Assembly (NCBI GenBank): GCA_029204225.1
Contig: CM055106.1
Location: forward strand, 21,337,285 to 21,401,284
Origin: Diphasiastrum complanatum
Lineage: Eukaryota; Streptophyta; Lycopodiopsida; Lycopodiales; Lycopodiaceae
DNA: 64,000 nucleotides
Direction: 5' to 3'
Shown one piece after another: positions 38,233 to 46,892 of the stretch. Both the position numbers and the translations under genes were made by a program. Under the pieces are notes generated by a model that was not told where the DNA came from, made no database searches, and was given only the letters and a program-made list of their open reading frames with translations. The number at the start of each line of letters is the position of its first letter. Position 1 is the first letter of the stretch.

Positions 38233-38524
38233 ACCTCAAGAAGGAATCATAATTGAAACAAAGTACATCAGTTAAAACTCACTAAGTCGAGTCATAAAAT
38301 TGATGTAGTAGGTACAAGGTTTGTGTAATTTACAAAACATACATGTTACTAACTTTTGCCACCCTTGACTACAAACAATAAATTTTTATGTACACCACCA
38401 ACTTAGTATCATCTATATAATATGCCAAGTGAAGCCATACATTTGTGATGAGGATGATATAGCGTAACATTCGTATATGTTGTAAATTCTCCTCCTTTCG
38501 CTTCTTGGCACCCTTGTTCGCCAT
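23706..38524 (-). CDS. TMEM208: TMEM208/SND2 homologue, five-exon gene
   Basis: Five coding exons (38524-38441, 36006-35813, 34369-34285, 33086-33018, 23798-23706) join to 525 nt: 174 residues plus stop, the usual family length. Every intron is GT-AG and phases agree (0, 2, 0, 0). The start MANKGAKKRKEEN, the core GELIDGGFDMSTGG and YLHDILYITSF, and the tail EDEKSRRKREKMEKR are diagnostic of plant TMEM208 (DUF788). The protein is a small multi-pass ER membrane protein of the SRP-independent (SND) targeting route that helps insert membrane proteins. Hydrophobic stretches lie at about residues 21-41, 48-62, 94-110 and 114-140; both ends are basic and presumably cytosolic. The ATG at 38524 has a good context (GGCAATGGC). 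Introns are 2434, 1443, 1198 and 9219 bp; the last holds nested retrotransposons. No frameshift is seen, so the gene looks functional. Splicing is inferred from family alignment, not transcripts. Confidence 0.93.
24888..25257 (-). repeat. 3' LTR of the intronic minus-strand copia
   Basis: Minus strand AAAGGGGAG (PPT) precedes TGTAGGAAATCTG; the distal end is near TGTGTCG at 24888. The far edge is approximate. Confidence 0.6.
25290..25794 (-). pseudogene. Copia RT end and RNase H
   Basis: Reads SHWHEAKRVLQYFKA, then CDSDWVVDIEKRKSVSGYVF, LSSTEAEY, TKHVEVHYYFIRDKI and NEQIANILTKDLSKEKFEYF. Stops and frameshifts interrupt it. Confidence 0.8.
25800..26466 (+). repeat. 5' LTR (667 bp)
   Basis: TG...CA ends. 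A TATA-like run (TTATAAAAAAA) lies near 26070. It carries a short GTTGGTGATAT duplication near 26390 that the other LTR lacks. Confidence 0.92.
26467..26478 (+). other. Primer binding site, initiator tRNA-Met
   Basis: TGGTATCAGAGC directly abuts the 5' LTR end. Confidence 0.92.
27064..28171 (+). pseudogene. Copia gag and protease with frameshifts
   Basis: The ATG at 27064 (MATSSEV) meets stops after 13 codons. The gag continues in other frames: NYSLWKVRMESLLE, KALNDELACIDGS, then CCHC knuckle CFYCGIKGHFASEC at about 27768-27810, and protease WWIDSGASSHMTFH at about 27950. The frame is cut by the solo LTR at 28172. Confidence 0.85.
28172..28629 (+). mobile_element. Solo LTR (458 bp) inside the copia
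   Basis: The insert starts TGTAAAGACC and ends CCGTAACA, with near-matching 5-bp flanks (GTGTG at 28167-28171, GTGAG at 28630-28634). The copia reading frame on the two sides is in register once the insert is set aside. It has a TATA box CTATAAATAG at 28427 and no coding frame. LTR identity rests on TG...CA ends, TSD and promoter layout; orientation is taken from the TATA box. Confidence 0.7.
28630..29585 (+). pseudogene. Copia gag-pre-integrase and integrase
   Basis: VWRKRMGHLNFKSL and CGSCALSKSHR (HHCC zinc site), HSDIHG (first Asp), SDNGGEY (second Asp), TPQQNGVAERK (Glu): the full D-D-E triad is visible. A frameshift lies at about 29335 and the C-terminus is broken near 29580. Confidence 0.85.
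29586..30559 (+). other. Unassigned interior replacing the RT domain
   Basis: An acidic linker typical of copia lies at about 29634-29930 (SSGQKPRRTSRERQMPSR). From 29956 to 30475 there are frames without any RT motif. It may be decayed or captured sequence. Confidence 0.5.
30560..30768 (+). pseudogene. Copia RNase H tail and PPT
   Basis: Reads IDVICQNFVREQVIAKEVEL then CVTDIFTKALGKDLF, the end of copia RNase H, up to the PPT before the 3' LTR. Confidence 0.7.
30769..31426 (+). repeat. 3' LTR (658 bp)
   Basis: Aligns end to end with 25800-26466. TATA box CTATAAAAGG at about 31043. Confidence 0.92.
31432..32690 (-). pseudogene. Copia integrase end and N-terminal RT
   Basis: From 32690 down: IFKYLRVYIGKTPSEMGRDP and FIGYL (integrase C-terminal style), a decayed linker, AAQEQEWMDAMNEEYRSI and AIGTEWVYKVKHKADG (RT start), then DDYLLKHGFVKSATDPTLYF. 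Several stops. It resumes beyond the inserted copia at 25794. Confidence 0.75.
33018..33086 (-). CDS. TMEM208: TMEM208 exon 4
   Basis: Residues 122-144, hydrophobic IPLFAFYKLWQLVLYPF. Acceptor TTTTTGCAG, donor GTCAGT at 33017. A second frame is also open here, but only this one keeps phase and matches the family. Confidence 0.88.
33320..33513. repeat. Degraded relative of the 632-bp DNA element, in TMEM208 intron 3
   Basis: It shares TTTGATACCCACATTGGCCC and GAACACGTTCTGGAACACG-type words with 44990-45114 and ends CTGCATCTTTG, close to that element's terminal repeat. No left end found. Confidence 0.45.
34285..34369 (-). CDS. TMEM208: TMEM208 exon 3
   Basis: Completes codon 93 (Glu) and encodes 94-121, YLHDILYITSF to FWYIYLV. 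Acceptor TTTTGTAG, donor GTAAGG at 34284. Confidence 0.93.
35038..35140 (+). repeat. AAAAGACATT-(CT)n repeat, copy 1
   Basis: GATGTACTTTTCAGTCTTATG...CTTTTGG...AAAAGACATTGATACAGCT followed by (CT)n. It is related to 48773-48906 and 54016-54112. It lies in TMEM208 intron 2. Confidence 0.6.
35813..36006 (-). CDS. TMEM208: TMEM208 exon 2
   Basis: Residues 29-92 and two bases of codon 93. Acceptor ATGCAG, donor GTATGT at 35812. A closer GTGAGT at 35816 would break the frame with exon 3, so the GTATGT site is preferred. Confidence 0.93.
38155..38230. repeat. (GA)n microsatellite
   Basis: About 76 bp of perfect GA in TMEM208 intron 1. Confidence 0.97.
38441..38524 (-). CDS. TMEM208: TMEM208 exon 1 (coding part)
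   Basis: Encodes residues 1-28 (MANKGAKKRKEENLQHIRML...). Donor GTATGG at 38440, phase 0. Confidence 0.93.
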
Positions 38525-38579
38525 TGCCACTCTTCAACACAGAATTTTGTTCCCTTCACATGACTCAAAATTTAAGTAG

Positions 38580-38582
<3 letters not shown>

Positions 38583-38647
<65 letters not shown>
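38583..38647. repeat. (CT)n microsatellite upstream of TMEM208
   Basis: Perfect CT run 59 bp before the start codon; read in gene direction it is (GA)n in the promoter or 5' leader. ORFs over it are artefacts. Confidence 0.97.
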
Positions 38648-38650
<3 letters not shown>

Positions 38651-38799
38651 GCAAGATGCACCAGGATGAAAGAAAGAGATCAATTTCCTGTAAGCATCAT
38701 ACAAGTTGTGCTGAATAAACAAAGATCAAGATGATCACTCAAAGCCCTAGACAAAGAAAATTTTCTTGTGACTCCCTTCCTAAAATCAACACTACATAA

Positions 38800-39060
38800 T
38801 TTTGATAAGCATTAAACAAGCTATCAAAACTATAGGCACAACATCCCTGTCCATAGCACTCTCTCCAGCATCTACAAGCTTATCTCAAAGGTTCTTCAAC
38901 TTCAGAAGCTATTTGGTGGTTGCATCACCCAAAGCCATGCTGAGAGTATGAAGTTTATTCTTCAACTTAAAGACCCTTGTTGTGCCAACAATCTCATACA
39001 TTGTGATTTGAAAATCTCCCATGTGCCTCATGTGGTCCTTTAGCATCACGTATGTGAGGG
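38800..39060 (-). pseudogene. Copia gag remnant
   Basis: Minus reading near 39000-38880: TTRVFKLKNKLHTLSMALGD, then KLKNL...DKLVDAGES, the UBN2/Retrotran_gag_2 helix pattern, with two stops. No LTR nearby, so an isolated fossil. Confidence 0.4.
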
Positions 39061-40515
39061 ATTATGTTGTCCTAAACAAATAAATTGTTGACCCAACGTG
39101 CCTTCCAACCTCTCTGGAGTCCTTGAGTCATTAGAGATTGTGATTGATGTTCAATTATTGATCTTTGTTGGAGTTTGCTTTGTGATCATCTATTGTTGTC
39201 TTTGAGCTTATGTGACGCCATATCTATGAATCTTGTTCATAAGTGTTGCTGCAAACTTAATTCTAGTATTGTAAAGCCTTGAACTTGTTGGTTGTGTTCG
39301 ATTTGAAACAAGGATTGCAATAGAATGAAGGAGCTGATTAGCCAAAGCTATGTCTTGGATTAAGGTTGAAGGCAACGAAGAGCCACATAATATGAAAGAG
39401 TGCTAAGAGTTCAATACTCGATTGCTTGTGACAATGTCACCCTACCAACAAATTATGGGAAAAACCCAAGCAGGAAAGAAGCTATAGTCTATTAGCCATC
39501 TTAGGAATATAGAGAATCTTGATATAAAAATTGCAATTTGCAACTAATATCACGCTATACCCATCTTAAGTTTATATAAACTGTTCATTATGGATATTAT
39601 AGAGAATTATGTATGGACTCTTAATTGCTGGAGATGGATCACAAGGACGATAAGCAATAAGCAATGTCTTTGAAGGTTAACAATAGGAATTGCATGCACT
39701 AAATATTCAATGTATAAATCCTATCAATAATCTGTTGACAGAAAGGAGCACTTGTTATGATGAAGTAATCAATAACATCAATAGACAAATACTTCTTTGG
39801 TCATAGACTCTATTAATTTCACAAAAATAATACGATGACAAAAAGACTGGATGGATCCATAGTTGGATGAATCTTTTCTATTTAAAGATAAGAATGTTCA
39901 CTATAGGCACTTTCATCTAGCAAAGCAAATCAAATGACATGAAGATTGAATGAAATACTTATGAAACTTGTAAAGCAATTAATCTTAATCATATAAACTT
40001 CTATTAGGTCATGGGAGCCTCAAATCAAGTCAATACGTCAATATGAAAAGCCTCTACTAAACCAAGAACCTTGCCAATGGATTCAATGGAGATGCCAATG
40101 CTCCTCATTATTGCATATTCATTAACTTGGTAATAGCACTTCAAATTGAATGGTAGTGTTGACTCAAACAAGTCATCAATGTCTAAAAATTTTCATCTGT
40201 GCACATCAACTCAGTTCACATTTTGCATGATAATCTCATCATTCTGAACATAATATTACACACAGCAAAAACAATGAAAAAATTTCAAAGATATCATATA
40301 GTTTTGAAGCTAAATAGCACTTCCAAATGTAAAAAGGGCCATTGTGGAAACCACAATTGCCTTGTTCTACTGAAATCTTAGAAGAAGACGGTGAGTGTTT
40401 CTATGTACAAAAGCGAAAAACATGCTTATATTGTGTGTAGAACGTAGATAGAAGTGATGACTTGCATTGTTCTTATCTTCCATTGTTTCTCTTTTAGGGT
40501 GAAACAATGTTTCAA
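39061..40515. other. Intergenic DNA, nothing recognised
   Basis: AT-rich, stop-dense in all frames; only short frames without signatures. Confidence 0.45.
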
Positions 40516-40519
40516 AGCG

Positions 40520-40525
40520 CCCCCC

Positions 40526-40570
<45 letters not shown>

Positions 40571-41606
40571 GCTGGAGCCCTCTCTCCCTCATGCTCCAGC
40601 TATGGCGCCACCTCCCACGCAGGATCCCCCCACCCCCTCGTTGTCCTACCCTACTCCCCCCCTTCGCTGCTACTGCCCCCTCCCCCCCGCTGGTGCCACC
40701 TCCTCCCCTTCCCACCTCACGGCTGCCACCGTCTCAACTCTCCCCCCTCTCATTGTTGCTGTCATAGCTTCCCTTCCCTTCGCTGCTACTGCAGCCCCCC
40801 CCCCCTCGCTGGTGCCACCTCATCCCCTTTCCACCCTCCGGCTGCCACCATCTCAACTCCCCCCCACCCCCCTCGCTGTTGCTGTCACAGCTTCCCCCCC
40901 GCTGCTACTAAGTGCCCCCCCCCCCTCGCTGATGAAACCTCCACACTCGCTGCTGATGACACCTCCACACTCGCTCCTGATGACACCTCCATCCTCGCTA
41001 CTGCTGTAACCTCCACCCTCGCTACTACTGCACTCGCTACTGCTGCCACCTCATCGTTGTCCAATGTGCCTGCTGCTGCCGTGGCACCCACCTCCACCTC
41101 ATCTTTTCTCACTGCTGCCCCTCCCTCTCTTTCATCCTCTTCCTCTTCCGCATCATCTTCACACACACACAGCTCCTCCATCCATGGCATCCATTCTCTA
41201 CACTCCCTCCAAATCAACTGAACTTGCTGACCAAATGAGAGCGGATCTCCAGTTCTTGAAGCAAGAACTTTCACAATTGAAAGAAGTAACCTGCTGCAGT
41301 CCAAAGTCGCTTCATTGGAGCAATTGATCAACACTAAGCAGGTTGCAGCCTCGGAATCGACCACCATGATGATACGGAGCTTGAGAGTAAAATCGAGCAA
41401 CATAAAGATTCATGGGCGGTAGTCTTGAAGAAAGGCACCAAGCCTAGCGCCCCCATTTCCTCAGTTATCTCAGCCACCATTTCGGAAGCGCAAAAGGTCC
41501 ATAACATCAGGGTCCGTGGAATACCGGACACACAAGATGCCATGGCCGAAGCTACGAGATTTCTCGAGACCACTCTAGGACATATGACAGATGGGCTAGA
41601 TAGAGC
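40520..41606 (+). mobile_element. LINE fragment, 5' region and ORF1 (copy 1)
   Basis: C-run and (CT)n at 40520-40569, then a Pro/Ser/Thr-rich region full of C-runs, then ORF1 pieces in shifted frames: MASILYTPSKSTELADQM, a coiled-coil start (LQFLKQELSQLKE), KKGTKPSAPISSVISATIS and HNIRVRGIPDTQDAMAEATR. It matches the copy at 48907-50187 closely. It ends abruptly at about 41606, where a gypsy integrase begins on the same strand. Confidence 0.7.
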
Positions 41607-42811
41607 TTTTTCGTAGGCAATTTTTCTGGCCTAGTATGAAAAAGGACGTCCAACAATATGTAACTAGTTTCCAGAAATGTCAGGTAAATAAAGCAGAGCG
41701 TTTAAAGGCAAGAGGGTTGTTACAGCCCTTAGATATACCAGCTGGTAAATGGGAGAGTATCTCCATGGATTTTATAGTAGGCTTGCCTAACCCAAAAGGA
41801 TAATGATGCTATATGGGTCACAGTTGACCGTCTGACCAAAATGGCTCACTTTATTCCGACCAAAACAACTGTTAGAGCTCCCGAGTTAGCGAGCTTGTTT
41901 GTAGATGGGCTATTTAAATTGTACGGTCTACCTTCCGGCATAGTCAGCGACCGGGACAGTAAGTTTAATGGAAATTTTTGGAGGGCAGTATTCCATCATC
42001 TCCATACTAAACCCACCGACCATCCACAGACGGACGATCAAACAGAAAGAGTAAATCAGGTGCTGGAGGATATGCTTCGTGCATACGTCAGCAAAAAGCA
42101 GACTAATTGGGAGGAGTATCTCTCGATATTAGTGTTTTCTTACAACAATACCAAACATTCAGCTACGGGATACAACCCATTTATGCTGATGTACGGTTTT
42201 CAGCCACGCTCACCCACAGCTATAGGGTTTAAACAAGAAAAGGTTGAAGCAGCCAGAAACTTTTTAGAAGACCTAAACCAGATGATAGAACATGCTTAGC
42301 GTAGCATCAAGCAGTCCCAGGATCGAGCCAGGCATTATGCAGATCCACGCAGGCGGGATGTGCAATTCTCCGCTGGTGAGAAAGTCTACTTGAGAGCCCC
42401 AGTTGACTCTAAAACCCTCAAATCAGGTGTGTGTGTGCTAAGTTGTCTCCTAGATATTGTGGTCCCTTTACCATCAGTAGGAGACTAGGCGAGATCACCT
42501 ATGAACTAGAAATCGCATGCAGCAGTAAGGTTTTTCCAGTCTTTCATGTAAGTCAATTACAAAAAGCCTTAGCCAGATCAGAAAATCTGGTAGGGGACAG
42601 CGTTCTAGTTCTCCCATTGGATTCTCAGCAACCTCCACATGAACCAAAGGAGATTCTTGATAGTAGAGAGACGCAGACTCGTCATACTCTATACCGAGAA
42701 TATCTGGTCAAGTGGAATGATCAGCCTGTTGAGAATGCCACCTGGGAAAGAGACAGCGTCCTTCGCAAGATTTTTCCAGACTTTGTCTTAGAGGACCAAG
42801 ACGGTTCTTAA
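41607..42811 (+). pseudogene. Gypsy integrase with C-terminal chromodomain
   Basis: Reads FFWPSMKKDVQQYVTSFQKC (zinc-binding end, one Cys changed to Phe), SISMDFIVGLPNP (first Asp), GIVSDRDSKFNGNFW (second Asp), TDDQTERVNQVLEDML (Glu), then LSPRYCGPFTISRRLGEITY and a chromodomain YREYLVKWNDQPVENATWE. Frameshifts near 41803 and 42430. The chromodomain identifies a chromovirus. Confidence 0.85.
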
Positions 42812-43140
42812 GGAGGAGGGAGTGCTGAACCCTAGGGACCACAGGAGGTCAGATACCGCAGTCAAGGTCGCGTCCAGCGTACACGACGAACAGGGCAAGA
42901 CAGTGTGAGTAGTGTGCCCCGGCACGGTCCATAGCCATGGCGGGCCTAACACAGCCTAGGGACCCTGTCAGCAAGATAGGGCCCCACGTTGGGTCCCGAC
43001 GTGCAGTCGGCCATGTCAGTGCCACGTGGCCGACACTTGGCAGTATGCATGCTACCAGGCCTCACATTGGGCTAGGAGGGGCTTGCTCCATATCAGGGAG
43101 TAGGCAAGGTTGGGTGGATCAGTTAGTGTTTGCCCTACTG
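41607..43140 (+). mobile_element. 3' part of a Ty3/gypsy chromovirus
   Basis: Integrase with chromodomain (41607-42811), PPT AGGAGGAGGGA and LTR start TGCTGAACCC at 42823. The 5' two thirds is missing. The LTR is cut near 43140 by a minus-strand copia fragment. Confidence 0.8.
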
Positions 43141-43164
43141 TGATGTTTGGATCTCTAACATGGT

Positions 43165-43998
43165 CTCCCTCGGAGAGCAAACACGATTAGGAAATTCATG
43201 AGATGTAAATCCCTCGGGCTGCTCCATATATAGCTCCTCTTGTAATTCTCCATAAAGATAGGCTGTGTTTTCATCCACTGAGTGGACAATTAAACCATGT
43301 TGGGCAGCAAACACAAAAATAACCGGGGAAAAGGTGTCAAAGTAATCTATACCATACTTTTGTGTAAAACCTTTTGCCACCAATCGCCCTTTGTATCGAT
43401 TGATGTTGCCGTTTGGTCCAAACTTGTATCGAAATATCCATTTGCACTTGATTGCTTTCCTTCCTTCAGGTAGAGGTTTGAGATCCCATACTTTCCTTTG
43501 ATGCATGGAATCTATTTCATCATCTTGCATGGCCAGCAACCATTTGTCCTTTTCCTTTCCTCCTATAGCTTCCTTATAGGATTCGGGTTCTCCTGCAAAA
43601 CAACATACTTCCACAAGGTACTTGTGTTGATTTTCCCTCATGGGCTCCTTACCAAGCCTTGAGGATCTTCGAAGTAGCTCTTCAGATATGTCTCCATGCT
43701 GAAGTCTCCTTGGTCTTGCTGAGCTTCCTGGATCTTGCATGTCATCATGTAAATCTACATATGCTTCTGCACTTGGTTCAGGTACTTCAGAAACAAATGG
43801 ATCATAAAAATCAAATCCCATTTGATCTATGTTATCTAGAAATTTGTCTTCTTCAAAGATAACTCTTCTACATTCCAAAGTGGTATTTTCTGAAGGGAAA
43901 TAGACTCTATAGTAAGAAGTGCTATTTACATAACCAATAAATATACCTATTTTGGAATGTTGGTCCAGCTTTGTTCTTTTGTCCTTAGGTACAAACAC
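43165..43998 (-). pseudogene. Copia linker and N-terminal RT
   Basis: LDQHSKIGIFIGYVNSTSYY (integrase end), an acidic linker, AIGGKEKDKWLLAMQDDEID, KAIKCKWIFRYKFGPNGNIN, KYGIDYFDTFSPV and ENTAYLYGELQEELYMEQPE. RT stops after the GFTSHEFPNRVC motif, before the catalytic YVDD. Confidence 0.85.
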
Positions 43999-44482
43999 GT
44001 CCTAGGCATCCGAAAACTCTTGCATGAGCAATACTTGGCTTCCTTCCCCACCATAATTCATATGGAGATTTTGGATATAGAAAAGTTTTCAACCCTCGAT
44101 TGAAGAGGTAATTGGCTGCTCCAACTGCATCGGCCCAATATGTTTTGAGAAGATGTGCATGTGCAAGCATGCACTTGGCTGCCTCCACCAGAGTCTGATT
44201 TCTTCTTTCGGCAAATGTTGGGGAGTATAAGCTATAGTCACCTAATGTGTAATGCCCTTTTGTCTGCAATAGTCTAGAAACTCATTAGATATGTATTCTC
44301 CTGCTCCATCACACCTTAAAAGAATGAGTTTGTGTTTTGTAGTCCTTTCTGCAAAAGCTTGAAATTCTTTGAACATTTCAAATGCCTTGGATCTTTGCTT
44401 CAAGAAATACACAAGACACATTCTTGTATAATCATCTATGAATGTAATGAAGTACTGAGCATCATCTAATGAAAGAACATTC
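43985..44482 (-). pseudogene. Copia integrase core
   Basis: YFITFIDDYTRMCLVYFLK, RCDGAGEYISNEF (second Asp), then TFAERRNQTLVEAAKC (Glu) and PYELWWGRKPSIAHARVFGC. A frameshift separates the last two. Confidence 0.85.
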
Positions 44483-45114
44483 CACAGATGCACAGAAACG
44501 CGTTTCTGAGGGCACGCGTTTCTCCTCCTAGATCGTACTAAAAAACAATTTTTTTTTTTTGGAAAAGTAGCTTATGGCTGAAATTTTTCTAGGGGATCAA
44601 TGGTCAAACCAGCGTTTTAGCTCTCAGAAGTGCAGTAGATGGGGCACAAACAGATCTTATTTTCAATAGCTATTTGGTTGTTATATGCTCTGGTTTTCAA
44701 TAAATGTTCAGGGGGTTCGGGGGGTGGTAGCCCCCCGGTGGGGGGTTTGGGGGGCAACGCCCCCCAACGGCAGGGTCCGGGCCCCGACGGTAAGGCCTCT
44801 TCATGATCTGGCCTTCCAACTCCCTGAGCGAAAAGACACTTATTGGGACCATCTGTGATTGTAACGAACAGGCTAGAGGTTAGTTTTGAATTTTTATCCT
44901 TGACAGAATCCAACGTGGATTAATGCACCTGAAGTGGACCATCCTGCACCTTAAACAGTCGACAAACTACATAGTAATTATGCTCTTAATTAGAGCTTTC
45001 ATCTGATACCCATATTGCCCATAAAAAAACATTTCTGGAATTTTTTTGTATTTTTCAGAAACGCGCTTCTGAACACGATTCTGAAACGCGTTTCAAAAAC
45101 GCAGTGCATCTATG
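44483..45114. mobile_element. Non-autonomous DNA transposon (632 bp), hAT-like
   Basis: A perfect 8-bp target duplication GAACATTC flanks it (44475-44482, 45115-45122), and the ends form an 11-bp terminal inverted repeat with one mismatch (CACAGATGCAC/CATAGATGCAC). Palindromes GAAACGCGTTTC lie near both ends (44495, 45083). The centre has runs of 5-6 G with a C-run (44711-44765). No transposase frame. An 8-bp duplication points to hAT, although the third terminal base does not fit the usual hAT consensus well. Confidence 0.85.
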
Positions 45115-45122
45115 GAACATTC

Positions 45123-45852
45123 ATAGGACCACAAATATATGTATGAACCATTTCTAAAGGCTTCTTAGCTTGAAAACCTTGCTTATTAAAAGGAGATATG
45201 TGCATCTTCCCTTTATAACAAGCATCACACTGGAGATTAGTGATTCCTTCTTGGATCTTACATCCAACAAACGGACCTGCTAAACTACTTTCATGAAGTG
45301 ACTTTAAAGATACATGACATAATCTTCTATGCCATAAGAAATCTAAGTTTGAGACTACATGCAATTCTTCCTTGTTTGGTAAAACCTCTAAGTATAAAGG
45401 TTATTCCTCCTCTTTGCATGAGTTACAGCAGCCTTTGTTTTCATGTCTAAGACTCGACATACATCCACATCAAAAGATACCTTTAACCCTGCATCAATTA
45501 CTTTTGCTACAGAAATAAGGCCTTTCATTAAAGAAGAAACATAGAGAGCTCTAGTAAGAACTAACATCCCTTTAAAAGTTCTAAGTCTTAGATCCCCCAT
45601 TCCTTCGACTTTATGCATGCTACCATCTCCTAATATTACTTGCTTTTCATAAGAGATAGAAGAAAGATTTGACACAATGTTTTTACTAGAAACTATATGT
45701 GAGGTGGCACCCGAGTCAAGCACCATCTCAATATCTGAGTTAATTGAAGAGGCCATATTGCACTCTTCATGTTCATTGATCATGTAGGTGCATGAAAGTT
45801 CTTCGGCTGATTTGGATGCCTCTTCAGCTTCAAAAGTAGAGTTGTCTTCCAC
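45123..45852 (-). pseudogene. Copia protease and gag-pre-integrase
   Basis: MVLDSGATSHIVSSK at about 45722 is the protease site; GDGSMHKVEGMGDLRL follows. After a short break come LDFLWHRRLCHVSLKSL and CDACYKGKMHISPF (zinc site) and YICGPMN, where the first catalytic Asp has become Tyr in the HSDICGP motif. Confidence 0.8.
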
Positions 45853-45874
45853 AAGGTGTGCCTTCGACTTTCCT

Positions 45875-46080
45875 TTAGTTTGGAAGAGTCTAGGCCCTTG
45901 GAAGGCCTATTTATATGTACTCTTTGTTCATTTGTAATTGATTCCCTTTCAAGCAATGCTACTACTTTCTCTCTCCTTGAGGGCGCCTAACCCTCTCCCT
46001 CTTCTTCTTCTTCCTCTTTTTCTTCTTCTTGTATATGGAGATTGAATGTTAGAAGGATCTTGGCACTTTGATTTCCTACA
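45875..46080 (+). repeat. 3' half of the left LTR
   Basis: Contains TATTTATATG (TATA) near 45908 and ends TTTCCTACA at the PBS. The same 205 bp recur inverted at 48442-48648 with only a few mismatches. Confidence 0.8.
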
Positions 46081-46196
46081 TAGTATCAGAGCCATGGATC
46101 TTCTATGCAGATCGTCTTCACTTAGGGATCACAAAAATTCAGCACCTTTGCTGATTTTTTGGAGTGAAGATCCATTTTTTGACTCTTTTCCGTTTT

Positions 46197-46759
46197 GCAG
46201 GAGGGCGCCACATATCAAAGAAGATAACAGGATTTTGGGCGCCCAAAAATCAGGTTGTTGTTTGCTGATTTTTCAGGTTGCAGGAAGGCGCCATTAATTA
46301 TCTTCTTCGGGCTTCTTTTAGGTCAACCACATCCGTGTAGGTTTATCCTACTTCCGTTGGTCCGCTGCTGCCCTATTTTTCAGTTTTGCTCCTTTGCAGG
46401 AGGGCGCCCATCTACAAGCAATTTCTATTCTTCTGATTTGGTTGAAAAATCAGCACCCTTGCTGATTTTACAAAGTAAAGATCTGCTTCTTTTTGCTTGT
46501 TTCCAGGTGTGGAAGAAGGCGCTAATTTTTTTGTGATGATCCGATCACATTTCGAGGCTGAAAATTGGACAGCATATTACCATTGTAGGGTGTTGCAACA
46601 GCCCTATCCGTGTGTGTATTGTTCACACTTTTTGGCAAGAAAGAAGGGTTCCGAAAAAAGCTTTGTTGGAGGCTAACCTGATTCTTTGCTTGTTGGTTTT
46701 TGAGTTTGTAATGCAATTTCAGTCTGAAATTTTCAGCACACAAGGCTTGTAGGAGGGCG
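46197..46759 (+). repeat. Repeated GCAGGAGGGCGCC motif in the leader
   Basis: Copies or variants at 46197, 46280, 46396, 46511 and 46749. The complement occurs in the leader of the minus-strand relative at 53270, 53410 and 53573. Confidence 0.75.
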
Positions 46760-46892
46760 AGTTCCTACATCCATCTAATGTGTGGTTTCGACACATTCCG
46801 GTGCTGATTTGTCAGATTTGATACTTGCTGGTTTTTGTGCCTTTTAGGGCACATTTAGGGTTTGAAAAAGTTTATCTTCTTGGCTGGTTCTT

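Larger units (their letters stand above)
43165..45874 (-). mobile_element. Truncated Ty1/copia, protease to RT
   Basis: Minus order: gag end/protease (45852-45388), gag-pre-integrase (45364-45123), an inserted DNA element (45114-44483), integrase (44482-43985), linker and RT start (43998-43165). It is cut at both ends: by an LTR at 45875 and a gypsy LTR at about 43150. Confidence 0.85.

Noticed and set aside
40454-41221. 255-codon Pro/Ser/Ala-rich ORF
   Set aside because: Driven by C-runs and CT repeats; homologous to the non-coding and ORF1 5' region of the LINE copy at 48907, with shifted frames.
44708-44790. G/C-run block as a GC-rich gene exon
   Set aside because: It is the core of the 632-bp DNA element, with no open frame supported by family similarity.
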